64,000 bases of DNA from Peribacillus frigoritolerans (GCF_001636405.1 NZ_KV440950.1:2379712-2443711), one strand, 5' to 3'; counted from the stretch's first letter, positions 1 to 9,497 are shown. A program made the numbers and translations. The notes: generated from the sequence alone by a model not told the origin.

Positions 1-515
1 GAGATGGATTCCTTGGATACGACCCATGGACCGATCGGGCAAAATCCATCACGGGCTTTATGGCGGATAGCAGGACGGAAAACGCTTTCATGGGGAATGC
101 TAATATCATTGGCGATCGTAAAACCTTCTATATAATCCGAGGCATGTTCTTTCTTGACTCTTGTCGCCGTTTTACTGATCACTATTCCAAGTGCGGCCCC
201 GATTTCCAATTCAGGTATGCCTGTTGGAAGGGGAACTGGATTTGAATAAGAAGAAAACGTGTTTCTAGGTTTAATATAAAGGATCGGCCCTTTAGGGGGT
301 TCATTATAAGGCGGTTGGTCGATCTTTCCCTTCAATGCTTCCAATGACCCTTTATAGTTTAATAATGTTCCATATACCGTTCCGGAAATAGGGTTATCAA
401 ACTTGATTCGTGATACCTCATGCTTAACACCGTTCATTAATATATAGCGGTTCGACAGTATTTCCACTTCTTCTGAGTAATCTGACTTTTGGAGTTTCAC
501 TCTTGCTTTTGCCAT
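1..515 (-). CDS. Fumarylacetoacetate hydrolase (FAH) family protein, 5' part only
   Basis: The gene starts at an ATG (complement of 513-515) behind a GGGGTG ribosome site and is open to the left edge, giving about 171 residues with the C-terminus outside the window. Residues TIANDIS, the R..RDGFCPIGPW stretch and PLPTGIPELEIGAALG are typical of FAH-fold enzymes of the HpaG type, which act as isomerase, decarboxylase or hydratase on 2-oxo-diacids in catabolism of aromatic acids. The metal-binding E..E..D set cannot be fully checked in this fragment. It has its own promoter with an overlapping palindrome. In B. subtilis aspB stands at this place, so this gene is an insertion or replacement. The family call is firm; the substrate is unknown. 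Confidence 0.85.
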   Translation of the reverse strand, partial: MAKARVKLQKSDYSEEVEILSNRYILMNGVKHEVSRIKFDNPISGTVYGTLLNYKGSLEALKGKIDQPPYNEPPKGPILYIKPRNTFSSYSNPVPLPTGIPELEIGAALGIVISKTATRVKKEHASDYIEGFTIANDISIPHESVFRPAIRHKARDGFCPIGPWVVSKESI

Positions 516-542
516 GGCACTCACCCCTTGATTTTTTAATTA

Positions 543-583
543 ATCATATATGATATCGTATATGATTTTTTGTTTAAGTTCAA
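543..583 (-). promoter_or_regulatory. SigA promoter with overlapping palindromic operator for the FAH gene
   Basis: On the minus strand TTGAAC (578-583) and TACGAT (555-560) are 17 bp apart. The -10 lies inside a 24-bp palindrome at 543-566 whose 12-bp arms (ATCATATATGAT and its partner) match at 11 positions. A repressor bound there would block RNA polymerase. AT-rich ATAYGATATC-type palindromes are usual for GntR/FCD regulators, so a GntR-family repressor is a reasonable guess; no such regulator is encoded within the window. Confidence 0.6.
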
Positions 584-940
584 CATATTTAGATTATTCA
601 GTATAATTAGACAAAAAATGTTAGAAAAAACCTGGGTTTCAACAGAAAAGCCCCCTGGAACATTTAGTTAGTATGAAGCTAGGAGTTCAAATTGAAAGAT
701 TATGAATGGGGATATTCCGATGATGAATGGTAAAGAGTATTTGATTACCATTGGTTGATTGGATTCAATCCTTTGTTTAATATTAGAAATGTCGGCCTAT
801 GCATATACCGAGATGATTTTACTGTAATAAGAGCATGGGCATTAGTGAAAAGTAATTTACCATGCAATCTGGCGAATACGCGACAAAAACATAATAAGAA
901 TGATATAAAAGGCATGGAACCTCCGCTTCAATTGATTTAT
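584..940. other. Intergenic region without recognised gene
   Basis: This stretch separates the divergent FAH and asnS genes. An 80-codon open frame at 755-997 has no ribosome site, looks unlike any known protein and runs through the asnS promoter, so it was not annotated. It coincides with loss of the aspB-type neighbour found in B. subtilis. Confidence 0.5.
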
Positions 941-969
941 TTGCTTGTAAGCAGGGCTATGGGTATAAT
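941..969 (+). promoter_or_regulatory. SigA promoter of asnS
   Basis: TTGCTT (941-946) and a perfect TATAAT (964-969) are separated by exactly 17 bp, about 50 bp upstream of the asnS start codon. Confidence 0.75.
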
Positions 970-1019
970 AAGTAGAGTAAATTCATTAGTAAGTTAAGTT
1001 ATTTTTGGAGGTAAATTCC

Positions 1020-2312
1020 GTGAAAATTACAATAAAAGATGCTAGCAAATTCGTCGATCAAGAAGTAACCATTGGAGGCTGGCTTGCCAGCAAACGTTCC
1101 AGTGGGAAAATTGCTTTCCTTCAAATACGTGATGGCTCTGGTTTTATTCAAGGGGTGGTCGTGAAAGCTGAAGTGGGAGAAGAGATTTTCGCTCGTGCGA
1201 AATCGGTTTCGCAAGAGTCATCCTTGTATGTAACTGGTGTCATTCAAAAGGATGAACGCTCGCCGTTCGGTTTTGAATTACAGGTGAAAGATATTGAAAT
1301 CATTCATGAATCATTGGATTATCCCATTACACCTAAAGCGCATGGTCCTGAATTTTTAATGGATAACCGCCATTTGTGGCTGCGTTCAAAACGGCAGCAT
1401 GCAGTCATGAAAATCCGGAATGAAATAATCCGTGCTACATATGAATTCTTTAATGAAGAAGGCTTCGTTAAAGTGGATCCCCCAATTTTAACGGGAAGCG
1501 CACCAGAGGGAACTAGTGAATTGTTCGCGACTAAATACTTTGATGAGGATGCATACCTTTCACAAAGTGGTCAACTCTATATGGAAGCGGCTGCCATGGC
1601 ACTTGGGAAGGTATTTTCCTTTGGTCCAACCTTCAGGGCAGAAAAATCCAAAACAAGACGACACTTAATCGAGTTCTGGATGATTGAACCAGAAATGGCT
1701 TTCATCGAATTTAAAGAAAACCTGGAGGTCCAGGAGAAATTCGTTTCTTCCATCATCCAATCCGTATTGAAAAACTGTGAGCTTGAGTTGAATACACTGG
1801 GCCGTGATACATCGAAGCTTGAACAAATCCAAGCTCCTTTCCCGCGGATTACATATGATGAAGCCATTAAGTTCCTTCATGAACAAGGATTTGATGATAT
1901 TCAATGGGGTGATGATTTTGGAGCTCCGCATGAAACTGCGATAGCGGAAAGTTATGATAAGCCCGTTTTCATAACTCATTACCCAACCAAAATCAAACCT
2001 TTCTATATGCAGCCGGATCCTGACAGGGAAGAAGTCGTTCTTTGTGCCGATTTGATCGCTCCGGAAGGATATGGAGAAATAATTGGCGGTTCAGAACGGA
2101 TTCATGATCAGGAATTGCTTGAACAGAGAATCAATGAGCATGGCTTGAGCGAAGATGCTTACAAATGGTATATGGAATTAAGAAAATATGGCTCTGTGCC
2201 GCATTCAGGCTTCGGTTTGGGATTGGAACGCACCGTAGCATGGATCAGTGGAGTCGAGCATGTCCGTGAAACCATCCCGTTCCCACGTCTATTAAATCGA
2301 TTATATCCTTGA
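1020..2312 (+). CDS. asnS: Asparaginyl-tRNA synthetase
   Basis: This enzyme charges tRNA-Asn with asparagine in the cytosol. The 430-residue protein has an N-terminal OB-fold anticodon-binding domain (about residues 1-110) and a class II catalytic core, with motif 2 around [11 protein letters not shown] and motif 3 at [12 protein letters not shown] near the C-terminus. The frame is open from a TTG at 1005, but GGAGGT at 1007-1012 points to the GTG at 1020, seven bases downstream. That start gives MKITIKDA and the 430-residue length of the B. subtilis enzyme. It is followed by a terminator and then dnaD, as in B. subtilis, but the usual upstream aspB is missing. Confidence 0.97.
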   Translation: MKITIKDASKFVDQEVTIGGWLASKRSSGKIAFLQIRDGSGFIQGVVVKAEVGEEIFARAKSVSQESSLYVTGVIQKDERSPFGFELQVKDIEIIHESLDYPITPKAHGPEFLMDNRHLWLRSKRQHAVMKIRNEIIRATYEFFNEEGFVKVDPPILTGSAPEGTSELFATKYFDEDAYLSQSGQLYMEAAAMALGKVFSFGPTFRAEKSKTRRHLIEFWMIEPEMAFIEFKENLEVQEKFVSSIIQSVLKNCELELNTLGRDTSKLEQIQAPFPRITYDEAIKFLHEQGFDDIQWGDDFGAPHETAIAESYDKPVFITHYPTKIKPFYMQPDPDREEVVLCADLIAPEGYGEIIGGSERIHDQELLEQRINEHGLSEDAYKWYMELRKYGSVPHSGFGLGLERTVAWISGVEHVRETIPFPRLLNRLYP

Positions 2313-2325
2313 TTCCGTTATGAAG

Positions 2326-2361
2326 CGGTTATCTTGCCTATTGGCAGATAACCGTTTTTTG
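2326..2361 (+). terminator. Rho-independent terminator after asnS
   Basis: CGGTTATCT-TGCC pairs with GGC-AGATAACCG with one bulged base around a short loop, followed by a T run. Confidence 0.8.
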
Positions 2362-2426
2362 TTAAAATTATAAACTTATTCGATGAGCCGTATTCATGTT
2401 ATACTAAACCAGAGGTGTCCAAAAAC

Positions 2427-3122
2427 ATGAATAAAGAACATTTATATGCGTGGTTTAAGGAAGGAACGATAACGATTCCATCCTTTTTGTTGACTAACTA
2501 TAGTGCAATGGGACTGAATGAACAAGAAATGGTCCTATTATTACAATTGCAAAGCTTCATCGATAAAGGTAATCATTTCCCTGCACCCTCCCAACTTTCT
2601 GACCGAATGACATTGCAGGAAACGGAATGTCTATTCATGATCCAGCGTTTGGTCCAAAGGGGATTTGTTGAAATGGTGGTTGAGGGGAGCCAAGAAATCG
2701 GACAGGAAAAATATTCGTTGTCTCCACTGTATGAAAAAATGATGGACTGTTTCTTGAAAACTTTGAAACAGGCAGAGTCTGCAGAAATTCAAAAAGCGGG
2801 GGAGAGCCTTTATACGATTTTTGAACAGGAGTTCGGCCGCCCTTTATCTCCCTTTGAATGTGAGACATTGGCAATGTGGATGGAGGATGACCATCAACCT
2901 GAAATCATTAAGTCAGCTCTGAGGGAGTCTGTCATTTCCGGAAAATTGAATTTCCGATACATTGATCGAATTTTATTCGAGTGGAAAAAGAATGGAATTA
3001 AAACCTTGGAACAGGCAAGGGAGCAAGGACAAAAATTTAGAGTTCATCAAAAGAGGGACCGAAAGACGGAAACTGCACAACCATTGAAAGATGTGCCTTT
3101 CTATAACTGGCTCGAGCAGTAA
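2427..3122 (+). CDS. dnaD: DNA replication initiation protein DnaD
   Basis: DnaD helps load the replicative helicase at oriC (with DnaA and DnaB) and at restart forks. The 231-residue protein has the N-terminal winged-helix oligomerisation domain (DDBH1, about residues 1-100) and the C-terminal DDBH2 domain, with the diagnostic YxxxIxxxW motif visible as YIDRILFEW. It ends in VPFYNWLEQ like B. subtilis DnaD. The frame extends to a GTG at 2415, but AGAGGTG (2411-2417) is a ribosome site for the ATG at 2427. It lies 22 bp before nth, so the two are probably co-transcribed. Confidence 0.95.
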   Translation: MNKEHLYAWFKEGTITIPSFLLTNYSAMGLNEQEMVLLLQLQSFIDKGNHFPAPSQLSDRMTLQETECLFMIQRLVQRGFVEMVVEGSQEIGQEKYSLSPLYEKMMDCFLKTLKQAESAEIQKAGESLYTIFEQEFGRPLSPFECETLAMWMEDDHQPEIIKSALRESVISGKLNFRYIDRILFEWKKNGIKTLEQAREQGQKFRVHQKRDRKTETAQPLKDVPFYNWLEQ

Positions 3123-3144
3123 TGTAAATTGAAGGAGAACCGAT

Positions 3145-3801
3145 ATGTTGAATAAAGCTCAAATTCGATATTGTCTGGATACGATGGGTGAAATGTTTCC
3201 GGATGCCCATTGTGAGCTGAATCACTCCAATCCATTTGAATTGGTGGTTGCTGTTGCCCTGTCAGCTCAGTGTACGGATGTATTAGTCAATAAAGTGACG
3301 AAGGATTTATTTCAGAAATATAAAACGCCTGAGGATTACATAAGCGTTCCGATTGAAGAGTTGGAAAATGACATTCGCTCAATCGGTTTGTTTCGTAACA
3401 AGGCTAAGAATATACAAAAGCTGTCGCGCATGCTGATCGAAGAATACGGTAAGGAAGTTCCGAGAGATCGTGATGAGCTTGTTAAATTGCCTGGCGTTGG
3501 CAGAAAGACGGCGAATGTAGTCGTTTCCGTTGCTTATGATGTGCCGGCGATCGCTGTGGATACCCATGTAGAGCGTGTTTCCAAGCGCCTGGGATTATGC
3601 CGTTGGAAGGATAGTGTCCTCGACGTTGAAAAAACGCTGATGGCTAAGATACCAAAGGATGAGTGGTCCGTTACGCATCACCGCCTGATATTCTTTGGAC
3701 GCTATCATTGCAAGGCCCAGTCACCAAGATGTGAAACCTGCCCGCTTCTCGATTTATGCCGTGAAGGAAAAAAAAGAATGAAAAGGAAAGAAGCCAATTG
3801 A
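3145..3801 (+). CDS. nth: Endonuclease III
   Basis: This bifunctional DNA glycosylase/AP lyase removes oxidised pyrimidines. The protein has 218 residues with a helix-hairpin-helix LPGVGRKTA whose lysine (K121) is the Schiff-base nucleophile, the catalytic aspartate D139 in VDTHV, and the C-terminal [4Fe-4S] ligands C189-X6-C196-X2-C199-X5-C205. The ATG follows AAGGAGA. Its TGA stop overlaps the TTG start of ypoC (TTGA), so the genes are translationally coupled in a dnaD-nth-ypoC operon. Confidence 0.97.
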   Translation: MLNKAQIRYCLDTMGEMFPDAHCELNHSNPFELVVAVALSAQCTDVLVNKVTKDLFQKYKTPEDYISVPIEELENDIRSIGLFRNKAKNIQKLSRMLIEEYGKEVPRDRDELVKLPGVGRKTANVVVSVAYDVPAIAVDTHVERVSKRLGLCRWKDSVLDVEKTLMAKIPKDEWSVTHHRLIFFGRYHCKAQSPRCETCPLLDLCREGKKRMKRKEAN

Positions 3802-4337
3802 CGCAGTCCATATCATTAAAAGTCCCTGAAGAATTGGCCCATCATTTGTTTTTTCCTGAAAAGGAAACCATCTTGGAAAAAGAACGATATGCAGTTTGGA
3901 GTGAAACGATTCCATTCGAGGCTTTCCCGTATGAGTTACTTTATTATAATAATGTAGAAGCCTATGCTCCCTGGACGAAGGGGGCAATGCATGTAAAGGA
4001 ACTGCTGAAGAGTTGGAAGGGAATTGATTCCGAATGCAGATTGCTATATTCTGAGCGAAAAGCGGGACAGACCTTGGGACTCATGAAGCAGGGGATCGGT
4101 TTATTTTTAACCGCAGTCTTCTGGATGCATGGGCAGCCAGTGGCATTGAATGATATCCGGTGCCAAATACAATCCTTTAACAATATTCCGGTGAACATGG
4201 ATGAAAGGCTTTCTTTCATCCTTGCCAGACCCGCTTTTTTTCATTCTTATAGACAGCTCAGTGAGTTGTTCCGAGAATTTGAAAAACAATATGTAAAGTT
4301 CATGATCAAAAATAAGAACAGCCAAAAAAACGTCTAA
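3798..4337 (+). CDS. ypoC: YpoC-like conserved protein of unknown function
   Basis: Between nth and ponA stands a 179-residue protein matching the position and size of B. subtilis YpoC, whose role is not established. No catalytic motif is apparent; it is rich in aromatic residues and is predicted soluble. The TTG start overlaps the nth stop by four bases and AAGGAAAG lies seven bases upstream. The stop codon is buried in the 5' arm of the terminator shared with the convergent ponA. Confidence 0.75.
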   Translation: MTQSISLKVPEELAHHLFFPEKETILEKERYAVWSETIPFEAFPYELLYYNNVEAYAPWTKGAMHVKELLKSWKGIDSECRLLYSERKAGQTLGLMKQGIGLFLTAVFWMHGQPVALNDIRCQIQSFNNIPVNMDERLSFILARPAFFHSYRQLSELFREFEKQYVKFMIKNKNSQKNV

Positions 4338-4360
4338 GCCAAAAGCTTAGACGTTTTTTT
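4324..4360. terminator. Bidirectional terminator between ypoC and ponA
   Basis: A perfect 16-bp stem (4324-4339 with 4345-4360) around the loop CAAAA carries A7 on one side and T7 on the other, so it can stop both the dnaD operon and ponA. Confidence 0.9.
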
Positions 4361-4381
4361 TAGGTCAATCTTCATATATAT

Positions 4382-7144
4382 TTATTCGGTATCTTGGTTT
4401 GGATCTGGGTCCGGATTAGGATCGGGATCAGGGGTCTCGACTGGTTTTTCCTCTTCTACCGTTCCAGGGTCAGTGGTATCATCCCCGCCCTCGACATCCT
4501 CTCCATCATTGCCATTTCCGTCATCCGTGTTGTTGCCATTACCATTACCATTACCATTATTACCATTGTTGCCATTGTTGCCATTGCCATTATTGTCGTT
4601 ATTGCCATTATTACCGTTATTGTCGTTATTATCGTTATTGCCGTTTTCGCCATTGTTATTTTTGTCTTCGTCTTGTTTATCCTCTTCGCCTTCAGCAGGA
4701 GTTTCTTGTTCCGGATTTTCACCTTCGGCAGGATCTTCAATTTCCTCGTCCTCAGTATCCTCAGGGACTACCGCTTCAGCAGGTATTTTGACAGATGTAC
4801 TCGCAGGATCACTTTGTTGGTTATCCACTAGAGCTACCACTGAGAAAGTATATTTACTTCCAGGGGTTGGATTAGGGATCGTTAAACTAGTATCCTTCGA
4901 TTTTTTCAATACGCTCTGTGCTCCGCCGTCCACGGACATCTTAACCTCGAATTGGGTATTCCCATTACCTTTAGGATATGACCATGATAAATTGATTTCA
5001 TTGCTTTCCTGGTTGTAAGAAGCGTTAATGCCAGGAACGTCGATTTTTTCATATTCTGTCGTCACTTGTGTAGGCTCGTGACCTTTAACATAATATTCAT
5101 AAGTGATTTTACTGCTTGGTGTATATTCATTGGCTTTAACAGCTGGATTCGAACCTTTGATGACTCCAACCTTCACAACACTGTCAGGTTGATCAAAGTC
5201 TTTCGTTTCTTTTGATTGGGCCATATGTTCCATTAAATTCTTAAAGATGAATTTAGGGATCCTTTGAGATGATTCACCCAAATATTCCATTTGCTCACCA
5301 GATGCATTATCATAACCAGCCCAAACCGCGACTGTATAATTGGTTGTATAACCCGCCATCCAGCTATCCTTTACACCCGAAGATGGGATGTTGTTCGCTG
5401 CACGCTGTTCAGGCGTGAAATTGGTTGACCCGGTTTTACCGGCTACCGGGAGGCTAGGGATATTGGCTAACCTTCCTGTTCCATATGGTTCTTTCATGAC
5501 GCTTTTCAACATGTCCGTCACGATGAAAGCTGTAGAATCTTTCATGACCGGTTTTGATTCCGTCTTATTTTTGATGGTTGTTTTATCACGTAAAACAATC
5601 TTTTTCACACTATGCGGTTCATTATAAATGCCATTGTTTCCGAATGAACTGTATGCACCGGCAAGTTCAAGTGTAGAAACATCCTTACCGCCGCCCAATG
5701 CTGCCGATTCGGTAATTTCCTTGTCGAAAGGAATCCCAAGATCAGTGGCAAAATCACGTGCCCGGTCCAAGCCGACTGCTTGAAGCGTTTTTAAGGCAGG
5801 AATATTTAATGACCGTGCCAATGCTTCCCGAGTCGTTACAGTGCCATAATGTCGTCCGGAAGCATTTTTAAGCGGTGTTCCATTACTGTAAGTGTATTCC
5901 TCATCCTTGATTTGGTGGTAGGTGGACCAATTTAAATATTCCACGGCAGGACCGTAATCCAGAATCGGCTTAATGGTTGAACCAGGTGATCGCTTGGCAT
6001 CCGTTGCATAATTCCAGCCGCGTTTAACCGTCGTATTCCTGCCGCCGCCCACTGCTTTAATTTCACCAGTTTCTGTATCGAGTAATGTGACTCCGGCTTG
6101 GAGATCTTTACTAGGATAATTGATGATTTCATCACTGTTCAACATGTTATAAACATATTCTTGGGCATCTTTATCAATGGTCGTCTGGATTTCCAAACCA
6201 TCGGTAAATACGTTATAGTCACCCATATCTCCGACTTCCTCAATTACCAAATCGATGAATGCATCGTATGCGGTCGTATCGATTTGGCTCTTATCGATTT
6301 CTTGAAGTCCTTCTGTTATATCGATGCTTTGTGCATTTTTCATTTCCGTTTCAGTGATATATCCATGTTTGTTCATTAAGTGCAGGACAATATCACGGCG
6401 TTCTTTCGCACGTTCAGGGTATTTATACGGGTCATACCTGCTTGGGCTTTGAGGTAATCCTACAAGCATGGCCGCTTCGTTCAATTTCAATTCGTTAAGA
6501 TCTTTTCCATAATAAGTTTGCGATGCAGTTAAGATCCCGTTGGCACGGTTTGCAAAGAAAATCTTATTCACATACATTTCGAAAATTTCTTCTTTTGTAT
6601 ATTTTCTTTCAAGCTGTATGGATAGCCACATTTCCTGGACTTTCCTTTTAATGGTCTTATCAGGCGTTAAATAAGAACGCTTGATGACCTGCTGGGTCAA
6701 TGTACTTGCACCCTCTGAGCCGCATCCGTTTTTGACGTTGGCTATGACGGCACTGCCCAGACGTAAGAAATCGACCCCGTGATGCTCATAAAAGCGGGAA
6801 TCTTCCGTTGCCAGGAAAGCTTCTTCGACAAGATCGGGTATGTCTTCATAATTTACATAATCCCGGTTTTCCTTTCCGATTTCAGCAAGTAATTTACCAT
6901 TTTCATCGAGAATCTTGGATGTGACCGGATCTTTTAAAAGCTTGTCGTCAAGTTCTGGAGCGTCGCTTATAAAATAAGCCATTGCAGCTCCTCCGGCAAC
7001 CAGGCCTATTATTCCGATTGTAACAAGTATAAGGAAAATGCGCTTAAGCATATTGGTTGGCTTTTCAGGACCTTTATTCTGTCCCTTTTTTTGAGTCTGC
7101 CCCTGCTTTCGGCGTTCTTCTCTAGTATTATATTTTTCAGCCAT
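4382..7144 (-). CDS. ponA: Class A penicillin-binding protein 1 (PBP1A/1B type)
   Basis: This bifunctional membrane enzyme polymerises glycan strands and cross-links peptides. The 920-residue protein has a cytoplasmic N-terminus, one membrane anchor (about residues 33-58), a glycosyltransferase domain with catalytic E114 in ATEDSRF and the GASTLTQQ motif, and a transpeptidase domain with S389-T-I-K, S445-L-N and K570-T-G. An Fn3-like domain follows (about 695-790), then an extracellular tail of acidic and Asn/Gly-rich repeats (about 800-920) ending in Pro-Asp repeats. The tail is unusually low in complexity. RecU is encoded 26 bp upstream on the same strand, as in B. subtilis, so recU-ponA is probably an operon. 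Confidence 0.96.
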   Translation of the reverse strand: MAEKYNTREERRKQGQTQKKGQNKGPEKPTNMLKRIFLILVTIGIIGLVAGGAAMAYFISDAPELDDKLLKDPVTSKILDENGKLLAEIGKENRDYVNYEDIPDLVEEAFLATEDSRFYEHHGVDFLRLGSAVIANVKNGCGSEGASTLTQQVIKRSYLTPDKTIKRKVQEMWLSIQLERKYTKEEIFEMYVNKIFFANRANGILTASQTYYGKDLNELKLNEAAMLVGLPQSPSRYDPYKYPERAKERRDIVLHLMNKHGYITETEMKNAQSIDITEGLQEIDKSQIDTTAYDAFIDLVIEEVGDMGDYNVFTDGLEIQTTIDKDAQEYVYNMLNSDEIINYPSKDLQAGVTLLDTETGEIKAVGGGRNTTVKRGWNYATDAKRSPGSTIKPILDYGPAVEYLNWSTYHQIKDEEYTYSNGTPLKNASGRHYGTVTTREALARSLNIPALKTLQAVGLDRARDFATDLGIPFDKEITESAALGGGKDVSTLELAGAYSSFGNNGIYNEPHSVKKIVLRDKTTIKNKTESKPVMKDSTAFIVTDMLKSVMKEPYGTGRLANIPSLPVAGKTGSTNFTPEQRAANNIPSSGVKDSWMAGYTTNYTVAVWAGYDNASGEQMEYLGESSQRIPKFIFKNLMEHMAQSKETKDFDQPDSVVKVGVIKGSNPAVKANEYTPSSKITYEYYVKGHEPTQVTTEYEKIDVPGINASYNQESNEINLSWSYPKGNGNTQFEVKMSVDGGAQSVLKKSKDTSLTIPNPTPGSKYTFSVVALVDNQQSDPASTSVKIPAEAVVPEDTEDEEIEDPAEGENPEQETPAEGEEDKQDEDKNNNGENGNNDNNDNNGNNGNNDNNGNGNNGNNGNNGNGNGNGNNTDDGNGNDGEDVEGGDDTTDPGTVEEEKPVETPDPDPNPDPDPNQDTE

Positions 7145-7170
7145 TACAGCTAACCTGCCTTTCTAAAAAA

Positions 7171-7782
7171 CTAAAAATTTTCTGAGATGAGCGAATCTAC
7201 TACTTTAATATAGTCAATTCTCGGTTGAAAGCCAAGAGTAATCTTTCGTGAACTGCTTTCAACCTCTTGAAGAGTTATAGATTTGCGTCCGCCTTCTTTC
7301 ATTCTCTTCCAATAAAAACTCAGTTGTTCGGAACTCATTAAATATATATCATCCATTGCGGAAAACCGGATGATGACAAACGCAATTCCGTCATGCTGAA
7401 CGATATGCTTCATATGTTCAATTTGATGGTCATGAAAATTCTTCAGCGGGAACGAACTGCTGTTTTTCGTTTCCTTTGCCTCAAAATCAATGTACTTTCC
7501 TTTATAAACACCATTATAATCGGTGGTCGATGCTTGTTTGAAATAAGCTTCTTTAATGACTGCAGCACTTCTTTTCGGATAGTGGACATCGACAATTTGT
7601 ATGGGTGTCGGTTTTTTATGGATGACGGCAATGCCGTGTGCTAAATAATACTGATTGGTTTCGTTCAAATCGTCTTCCAATGTTTTTCCCCGGTTGCTGT
7701 AACTGATTTTTTTTAGTGGACTTTTCTTTTCTTCCATAGCCTGCGGTACAAATCTTCTTCCGTTGGGATAATGAAATGCCAC
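7171..7782 (-). CDS. recU: Holliday junction resolvase RecU
   Basis: RecU cuts four-way junctions in recombination and chromosome segregation. The 203-residue protein has the RecU fold with catalytic residues at the same numbers as the B. subtilis enzyme: D88 in TTDYNG, and E101 and K103 in DFEAKET. The N-terminus begins with FHYPNGRR. The ATG lies just downstream of AAGGAGGGG. It is transcribed with ponA and is divergent from yppC. Confidence 0.96.
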   Translation of the reverse strand: MAFHYPNGRRFVPQAMEEKKSPLKKISYSNRGKTLEDDLNETNQYYLAHGIAVIHKKPTPIQIVDVHYPKRSAAVIKEAYFKQASTTDYNGVYKGKYIDFEAKETKNSSSFPLKNFHDHQIEHMKHIVQHDGIAFVIIRFSAMDDIYLMSSEQLSFYWKRMKEGGRKSITLQEVESSSRKITLGFQPRIDYIKVVDSLISENF

Positions 7783-7917
7783 TTTTACCCCTCCTTTTTT
7801 TCACTTATCTATATTAGCAAAAAAAGAATCCAATATGTGAATAAAAAGAATTGTTTCTTAGAACGATAGGATTTATGTACAACTATATGTCACAATTCAT
7901 CGCTATAGAAAGGCTAG

Positions 7918-8865
7918 ATGCGAATGTTAAAGACGGAAAAGCAGTTGCTCCAATCCATAAAAGCCCAAACTGAAAAAGGGAATAGGGATAATATATCAAG
8001 AACGAAAGCATATGAACAATTTTTTAGAATCCACCCAGAAATACAATGGTCTTTTTTAGCCGGTATGGTTTCCAGGAATGCAGGCTGGAATATGTGTGAT
8101 CTTGAAGGGATTTGGTTTACCAATTTACTTGGCCTTAAATACAGGCATCAATTATTCCTAACGTATGAAGAAGCCAACTGGAGAATATTCCAAGATGCAT
8201 ATCCGCAATTACTTCTCTATCATTATTCGACGAAATATGGACGTCCATTGTTTCACTTATGTCATTATTTTTTTATTACCAAATTCATGAAGAACGAATG
8301 GTATTCCTTTTGGAAATATGGAAATCGTGAAAAATTAGTCACTGCGCTTATCATAAATGAACAAAACATCATTGAAGAACCGGTTATTAAAAAGCAATCC
8401 TTCGTTTTTCATTCTCTGTTATTTTTCCTGCAGGACTGGATGCATTTTAGCACCGTTTTATTTCCTACTTGCAATGGAGAACTGTATGGATCGTCCGTTG
8501 CGCATTTTAGAAATATCGATAAAAGGATTGAATTGGGGAAAAGGTTGGCTGGGCTTTTATTTTCTGAAGATTTATTTCCACTATTTTATGAATTTTCCTG
8601 CAGGACTGAACCAACGGGTGCCAGATATGATTATGAACAATATCGAAAAAAGCCTAGATACCATGAAACCCCGATGCTAAGAGGAGTATATCCATTGATT
8701 CATCATCAAGCAGGGGAGACAGAGCAATGGGATATGAAAAAAAAGGTTAAAAAAAAATGGTTCATTGAACCCAAATGGGAAAAAGACCCGCATTTGACGG
8801 AATGGTATGATCATAAACAAAAACAGCTGCACACGGCAGCAATAATCAAAAATTGGATTTTATAA
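7918..8865 (+). CDS. yppC: YppC, DUF2515 family protein
   Basis: The 315-residue protein is divergent from recU as in B. subtilis. It is rich in Trp, Tyr, Phe and His and has no signal peptide or recognisable catalytic motif. DUF2515 members have no assigned function. AGAAAGG (7907-7913) is the ribosome site; it serves either the ATG at 7918 (4-base spacing) or the ATG two codons later at 7924 (10 bases), so the N-terminus is uncertain by two residues. Confidence 0.85.
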   Translation: MRMLKTEKQLLQSIKAQTEKGNRDNISRTKAYEQFFRIHPEIQWSFLAGMVSRNAGWNMCDLEGIWFTNLLGLKYRHQLFLTYEEANWRIFQDAYPQLLLYHYSTKYGRPLFHLCHYFFITKFMKNEWYSFWKYGNREKLVTALIINEQNIIEEPVIKKQSFVFHSLLFFLQDWMHFSTVLFPTCNGELYGSSVAHFRNIDKRIELGKRLAGLLFSEDLFPLFYEFSCRTEPTGARYDYEQYRKKPRYHETPMLRGVYPLIHHQAGETEQWDMKKKVKKKWFIEPKWEKDPHLTEWYDHKQKQLHTAAIIKNWIL

Positions 8866-8869
8866 TAGG

Positions 8870-8905
8870 AAACAGGGAAGGCGTCGATGAAGCCTTCCCC
8901 TGTTT
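8870..8905. terminator. Bidirectional terminator between yppC and sspM
   Basis: AAACAGGGAAGGC (8870-8882) pairs with GCCTTCCCCTGTTT (8892-8905) with one bulge and lies between convergent genes. Confidence 0.65.
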
Positions 8906-8924
8906 ATCGTTCAGTATTTATTAC

Positions 8925-9038
8925 TTACGTAGAGGGGCGGTTTTCTCCACTAAGTTTCGGGTTTCCTGTTCCTGCCTCTTTAGTGGGCGGCTTTTGTCGT
9001 TTTTCGTTTTTCTGCTGTCTGCTTTCATTCGACTGCAT
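8925..9038 (-). CDS. sspM: Small acid-soluble spore protein M
   Basis: This 37-residue basic, Lys/Arg/Gln/Pro-rich peptide begins MQSNESRQQKNEK and ends GENRPST; the C-terminus matches the end of B. subtilis SspM (GPNRPST). SspM is a minor spore-core protein made in the forespore. The ribosome site AAAGGAGGTG is near perfect, six bases before the ATG. Its place beside yppC and before yppD/yppE is the B. subtilis arrangement. Confidence 0.85.
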   Translation of the reverse strand: MQSNESRQQKNEKRQKPPTKEAGTGNPKLSGENRPST

Positions 9039-9221
9039 AAAATCACCTCCTTTCTGTATTCTTGTTTAAAACTCCATTCTTCATTCTGCCATTGTTGTCG
9101 AAGGGCATAATAAATTAAGTGAATTGCACTTTCTTTGCCGATTCGCTTCTAGTTTTGTCAGTCATGAAGGGCTTTCAGATAAAAAAAAGAATAGTACAGG
9201 TAAAGAATGGGAGGGATCAGC

Positions 9222-9497
9222 ATGGTCAATAAAAGTGTCGCAACAGAAGAGATATTAAGGATGATAGCTGAGATCAGTACCAGCCTGGATCGTTTGGAAA
9301 TTTCATATGGGGAAACTGTAAATACAGTGCGGTGTAAACTATGGGCGGAACAATATACTTTGGTTAATGAAGCCCAGGAAGCCATTGAGAAAGCCGAGGA
9401 TTATTGGGTGAATGCTGAAGGTGTGAACCACTCCTTTTCCATTGTTCCGGAAAAAACAATTATAAAACACAAGGTTTTCACTGAATTGCACGTATAA
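9222..9497 (+). CDS. yppD: Small conserved protein, probably YppD
   Basis: This 91-residue, helix-rich, acidic protein has no membrane segment or motif. An in-frame ATG exists at 9207, but GGGAGGG at 9209-9215 is six bases before the ATG at 9222, which is chosen. The yppD assignment rests mainly on position between sspM and yppE and on similar length; the function is unknown. Confidence 0.6.
   Translation: MVNKSVATEEILRMIAEISTSLDRLEISYGETVNTVRCKLWAEQYTLVNEAQEAIEKAEDYWVNAEGVNHSFSIVPEKTIIKHKVFTELHV

Noticed and set aside
755..997. 80-codon open frame upstream of asnS
   Set aside because: No ribosome site, composition unlike a protein, and it runs through the asnS -35/-10 elements.
4394..5018. 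Hydrophobic or Pro/Leu-rich frames opposite the end of ponA
   Set aside because: They mirror the Asn/Gly trinucleotide array; no ribosome site or conserved feature.
8853..9110. Plus-strand frame of 85 codons after yppC
   Set aside because: It overlaps the well-supported sspM on the other strand and has no ribosome site or family likeness.
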